6,432 bases of DNA from an uncultured Lachnospiraceae bacterium (lineage in GTDB: Bacteria > Bacillota_A > Clostridia > Lachnospirales > Lachnospiraceae). Positions 4,079 through 6,432 of this stretch are shown one piece after another (the first letter of the stretch is position 1; every line of letters starts with the position of its first letter). The DNA lies in the NCBI GenBank assembly GCA_910588595.1, contig CAJUQU010000243.1, forward strand, positions 1-6,432. The letters are read 5' to 3'. The notes below the pieces were generated by a model that had not been told where the DNA came from, ran no database searches, and worked only from the letters and a program-made list of their open reading frames with translations. A program made the position numbers and the translations under genes.

Positions 4079-5998
4079 TTACAAGTTTCCCATGGCAACA
4101 GTAAAATGTTCCAGATAAACTAGCAGCACCGAGATATCCGCAGGTGACACTCCACTGATCCGCGAAGCCTGTCCGACTGAAACCGGCTTAAATTTCTGAA
4201 GTTTCTGCCTCGCCTCCAGTCTGAGGTTCTTGATATCACCATAATCAATGTCAACAGGAATCTTCTTTTTTTCTATCTTTTTAAACTGCTCGACCTGTTT
4301 TAACTGGCGCTTGATATACCCATCATATTTAATGTTGATATTGATCTGCTCGATCACATCATCGGACAATTGGGGTCTATCCTGATCGATCTCTGCGATC
4401 AACTCATAGGAAAGTTCTGGTCTGCTGATCAGCTCTGCCAGCGTCGCTGCCGTCTTTAGTCCGCTGCTTCCCCTGCTCTCCAGAAATTCCTGCATTTCCT
4501 TGTTGGCACCAACTTTTACATTTTGCAGCCGGTCTATTTCAGACGCGATCAATCTCTCCTTCTCACAAACGTACTCGTACTGATCTTTTGTGATCAGCCC
4601 AGCTTCATAACCAATCTTACGAAGTCTCAGATCAGCATTATCCTGACGGAGCAAAAGCCTGTACTCCGCACGGGATGTCATCATTCGATATGGCTCAAAA
4701 TTTTCCTTGGTGACAAGATCATCGATCAGGACACCGATATACGCCTGTGAACGGTCAAGTACGACCTGCTCTTTTCCATTGATAAAAAGCCCGGCATTCA
4801 TTCCAGCGATCAAACCCTGTGCCGCTGCCTCCTCGTATCCACTGCTTCCATTAAACTGGCCAGCGCTGAACAGACCTTGTATTTTCTTGAACTCCAGTGT
4901 CGGATACAACTGGTCTGAACGGATGCAGTCATATTCGATAGCATAAGCATTTTTAACCATCTTGCAGTTTTCCAGACCGGGAACTGTCCGATACATGGCA
5001 AGCTGTACATCCTCCGGAAGTGAGGAACTCATACCGCCGACATACATCTCGTTCGTGTGCAGCCCCTCCGGTTCTATAAAAACCTGATGTCGTTCCTTAT
5101 CTGCAAATTTCACCACCTTATCCTCGATCGACGGACAGTATCGTGGACCAGTCCCTTCAATGATTCCGGCATAGATCGGTGAGCGGTCGAGATTCTCACG
5201 AATGATATTGTGTGTATTTTCATTCGTGTATGTCAGCCAGCATGACACCTGATCGATCTGCACATCGTTTGGATCCGTGGAAAAAGAAAACGGCACAATA
5301 CGCTCATCTCCAAACTGTTCCTCCATCTTGCTAAAATCAATCGATCGCTTGTCCATTCTCGCCGGTGTGCCTGTCTTGAATCTCCGCATCTCTACACCTA
5401 GTGAGACCAGACTGTCTGTCAGATAATTTGCAGCCTGCAGTCCGTTTGGACCTGTGTGTGTGATGGCCTCACCGCACAGACAGCGTGCTTTAAGATAAGT
5501 TCCTGTACAGAGGATCACCGCTTTTGCCTCATAGACAGCCCCTGTAAAGGTCTTTACACCAGTTATTCTTTTCTGATAAACTCCTGAACCTTCTTCCAGA
5601 CCATCCGCCAGAAGTTCGACAACCTCCGCCTGCTTGATCGTCAGATGCTCCTGATTTTCGAGGACTTTGCGCATCGAACGGGAATATTCTGCCTTGTCAG
5701 CCTGCGCGCGGAGTGAATGTACAGCCGGACCTTTCGAGACATTGAGCATTTTGGACTGGATAAATGTCTTGTCGATATTTTTTCCCATCTCACCGCCGAG
5801 CGCATCTAGTTCCCGCACCAGATGTCCCTTTGACGAACCTCCGACATTCGGATTACAGGGCATCAGCGCGACACTGTCCACGCTCACAGTAAAGATCACT
5901 GTCTCCAATCCCATTCTCGCGCAGGCAAGCGCAGCCTCACAACCCGCATGCCCTGCACCGACCACGCACACATCTACCTTTTCCCGTATTCCTGACAT
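4079..5998 (-). CDS. mnmG: tRNA uridine-5-carboxymethylaminomethyl modification enzyme MnmG (GidA)
   Basis: FAD-dependent subunit that, with the GTPase MnmE, installs the 5-carboxymethylaminomethyl group on wobble U34 of certain tRNAs using methylenetetrahydrofolate. Complete, 639 residues from the chosen start (family about 620-640). Seen: the Rossmann FAD motif VCVVGAGHAGCEAALA (GAGHAG at 14-19), the conserved cysteines C48 in MPCNPNVGG and C288 in the GidA signature GTGPRYCPSIEDKVVKF, the second signature AGQFNGSSGYEEAAAQGL (379-396), and a C-terminal MnmE-interacting helical domain ending with GVSPADISVLLVYL. ATG at 5998 has GAAGGA 5 nt upstream; a TTG at 6031 in frame would add 11 non-conserved residues and is less likely. 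Its usual upstream partner mnmE is not here: a 230-bp spacer and a mobile element end lie upstream instead. Confidence 0.98.
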   Translation of the reverse strand: MSGIREKVDVCVVGAGHAGCEAALACARMGLETVIFTVSVDSVALMPCNPNVGGSSKGHLVRELDALGGEMGKNIDKTFIQSKMLNVSKGPAVHSLRAQADKAEYSRSMRKVLENQEHLTIKQAEVVELLADGLEEGSGVYQKRITGVKTFTGAVYEAKAVILCTGTYLKARCLCGEAITHTGPNGLQAANYLTDSLVSLGVEMRRFKTGTPARMDKRSIDFSKMEEQFGDERIVPFSFSTDPNDVQIDQVSCWLTYTNENTHNIIRENLDRSPIYAGIIEGTGPRYCPSIEDKVVKFADKERHQVFIEPEGLHTNEMYVGGMSSSLPEDVQLAMYRTVPGLENCKMVKNAYAIEYDCIRSDQLYPTLEFKKIQGLFSAGQFNGSSGYEEAAAQGLIAGMNAGLFINGKEQVVLDRSQAYIGVLIDDLVTKENFEPYRMMTSRAEYRLLLRQDNADLRLRKIGYEAGLITKDQYEYVCEKERLIASEIDRLQNVKVGANKEMQEFLESRGSSGLKTAATLAELISRPELSYELIAEIDQDRPQLSDDVIEQININIKYDGYIKRQLKQVEQFKKIEKKKIPVDIDYGDIKNLRLEARQKLQKFKPVSVGQASRISGVSPADISVLLVYLEHFTVAMGNL

Positions 5999-6057
5999 AT
6001 ATATCCTTCTTTCATTCCGTTCTTCCTGCAAATGACAATTTATGTTTTTAATACGAC

Positions 6058-6080
6058 TTGTTTATGCCGTTTATAAACAA
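6058..6080. promoter_or_regulatory. Operator-like inverted repeat upstream of mnmG
   Basis: TTGTTTAT and ATAAACAA are perfect 8-bp inverted half-sites separated by 7 bp (GCCGTTT). It lies 60 bp upstream of the mnmG start, between the candidate promoter and the gene, so it could be a repressor site or a leader hairpin. No regulator is identified. Confidence 0.35.
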
Positions 6081-6115
6081 TTTTCTTAAATGTATTTTAA
6101 AATATATGCTATTAT

Positions 6116-6144
6116 GTAATACATATATTAAATATTTTTCTCAA
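6116..6144 (-). promoter_or_regulatory. mnmG: Candidate sigma-A promoter for mnmG-rsmG
   Basis: TTGAGA (6139-6144, 5 of 6 to TTGACA) and TATTAC (6116-6121, 4 of 6 to TATAAT) are spaced by exactly 17 bp on the minus strand in a very AT-rich spacer. Transcription would begin about 110 nt before the mnmG ATG. Prediction by eye. Confidence 0.35.
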
Positions 6145-6219
6145 ATTCATCACATGAAGAAAAAACTACGCAAGATTATTTCTATTCGCATTTGATATAA
6201 AAAGCTTATAATCCCATGA

Positions 6220-6234
6220 GGATAATGATTCTCA
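6220..6234. promoter_or_regulatory. Fur-box-like site
   Basis: On the minus strand TGAGAATCATTATCC matches the 7-1-7 Fur motif TGATAATNATTATCA at all but two of its specified positions. It lies 220 bp upstream of mnmG and 32 bp from the mobile element end, so it may be a leftover operator of a gene displaced by the insertion. No iron-related gene is in the window. Confidence 0.3.
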
Positions 6235-6265
6235 ATACTTAAGATCATAAATCAATACCCTCATT

Positions 6266-6432
6266 CTAGAGCGTGTTTGAAAAATCATTCCCGCCATCTG
6301 TATCCCATTTTGCACGATATTTGTGTCAAATTCAGTCGACGTAAGACATTGCCCTTTATGCCTTTGCCCCCTACGACTCCTTCATTTGGCAAATCATCTG
6401 TAAGATAATTTAATCTCCCACAAACTGTGCCG
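6266..6432. mobile_element. End of a second insertion sequence or dispersed repeat, continuing past the right edge
   Basis: It begins with CTAGAGCG followed by TGTTTGAAAAATCA, the same end motif as the insertion sequence at the left edge (21 of 22 bases, inverted relative to it). Internally it differs from the left end, as expected if this is the opposite end of a related element. A minus-strand frame of 48 codons runs in from the edge and stops at a TGA inside the end motif (6285-6287); it contains GGKGIKGNVLRRLN and ends CKMGYRWRE. That is not recognisable as a transposase C-terminus, so this may be a non-autonomous repeat sharing the IS ends. Part of it (6341-6374) matches the centre of fold-back element 2. 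Confidence 0.5.

Noticed and set aside
6154..6195. Plus-strand ATG reading MKKKLRKIISIRI then stop, resembling the start of a signal peptide
   Set aside because: Thirteen codons, no Shine-Dalgarno and no continuation in any frame; too short to support a gene or remnant.
6217..6225. DnaA-box-like TTATCCTCA (one mismatch to TTATCCACA) on the minus strand near an AT-rich stretch
   Set aside because: A single one-mismatch 9-mer is expected about once by chance in a window of this size; there is no cluster, so I do not call an origin.

Overview
The window looks like the chromosome of a low-to-moderate GC member of the Clostridia, probably Lachnospiraceae. That is an inference from the MnmG and RsmG sequences, strong AGGAGG-type ribosome binding sites and AT-rich spacers. 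All recognisable genes lie on the minus strand, so read biologically from right to left. The mnmG-rsmG pair and a perfect parS centromere site suggest an origin-proximal segment, but the usual neighbours (mnmE before mnmG; parA/parB after rsmG) are not in the window.

Right to left: 6266-6432 is one end of a dispersed repeat or insertion sequence. 6032-6265 is an AT-rich spacer with a candidate mnmG promoter, an operator-like inverted repeat and a Fur-box-like site. mnmG (4079-5998) and rsmG (3318-4046) follow, then a perfect 26-bp palindrome. Next is a compact operon: a sensorless DesK/DegS-type histidine kinase (2499-3146), a NarL/FixJ response regulator (1858-2502), and an unrecognised 54-residue protein (1701-1865) whose start overlaps the regulator's end by 8 nt.

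At 1537-1649 lies the most striking element: a perfect 16-bp parS site (TGTTTCACGTGAAACA) that opens a tandem array with an exact 17-bp period, in which five further degenerate parS-like copies follow. The array sits directly upstream of an unrecognised 168-residue gene (981-1487).

The left 980 bases are a graveyard of small mobile elements: a probable frameshifted gene remnant (825-967), a 174-bp fold-back MITE-like element with a candidate 5-bp target duplication (639-812), a short acidic ORF probably cut by that element (419-634), a second 165-bp fold-back element (152-316), and at the edge the 5' end of an IS5-family-like insertion sequence whose transposase start is frameshifted. The same IS end motif appears at both window edges, with the element bodies lying outside.

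Functionally, MnmG (tRNA wobble-uridine modification) and RsmG (16S rRNA m7G methylation) are housekeeping. The kinase-regulator-small-protein operon is a signalling cassette of unknown input placed between them and a parS array, which would be a ParB loading site and may influence the adjacent gene.
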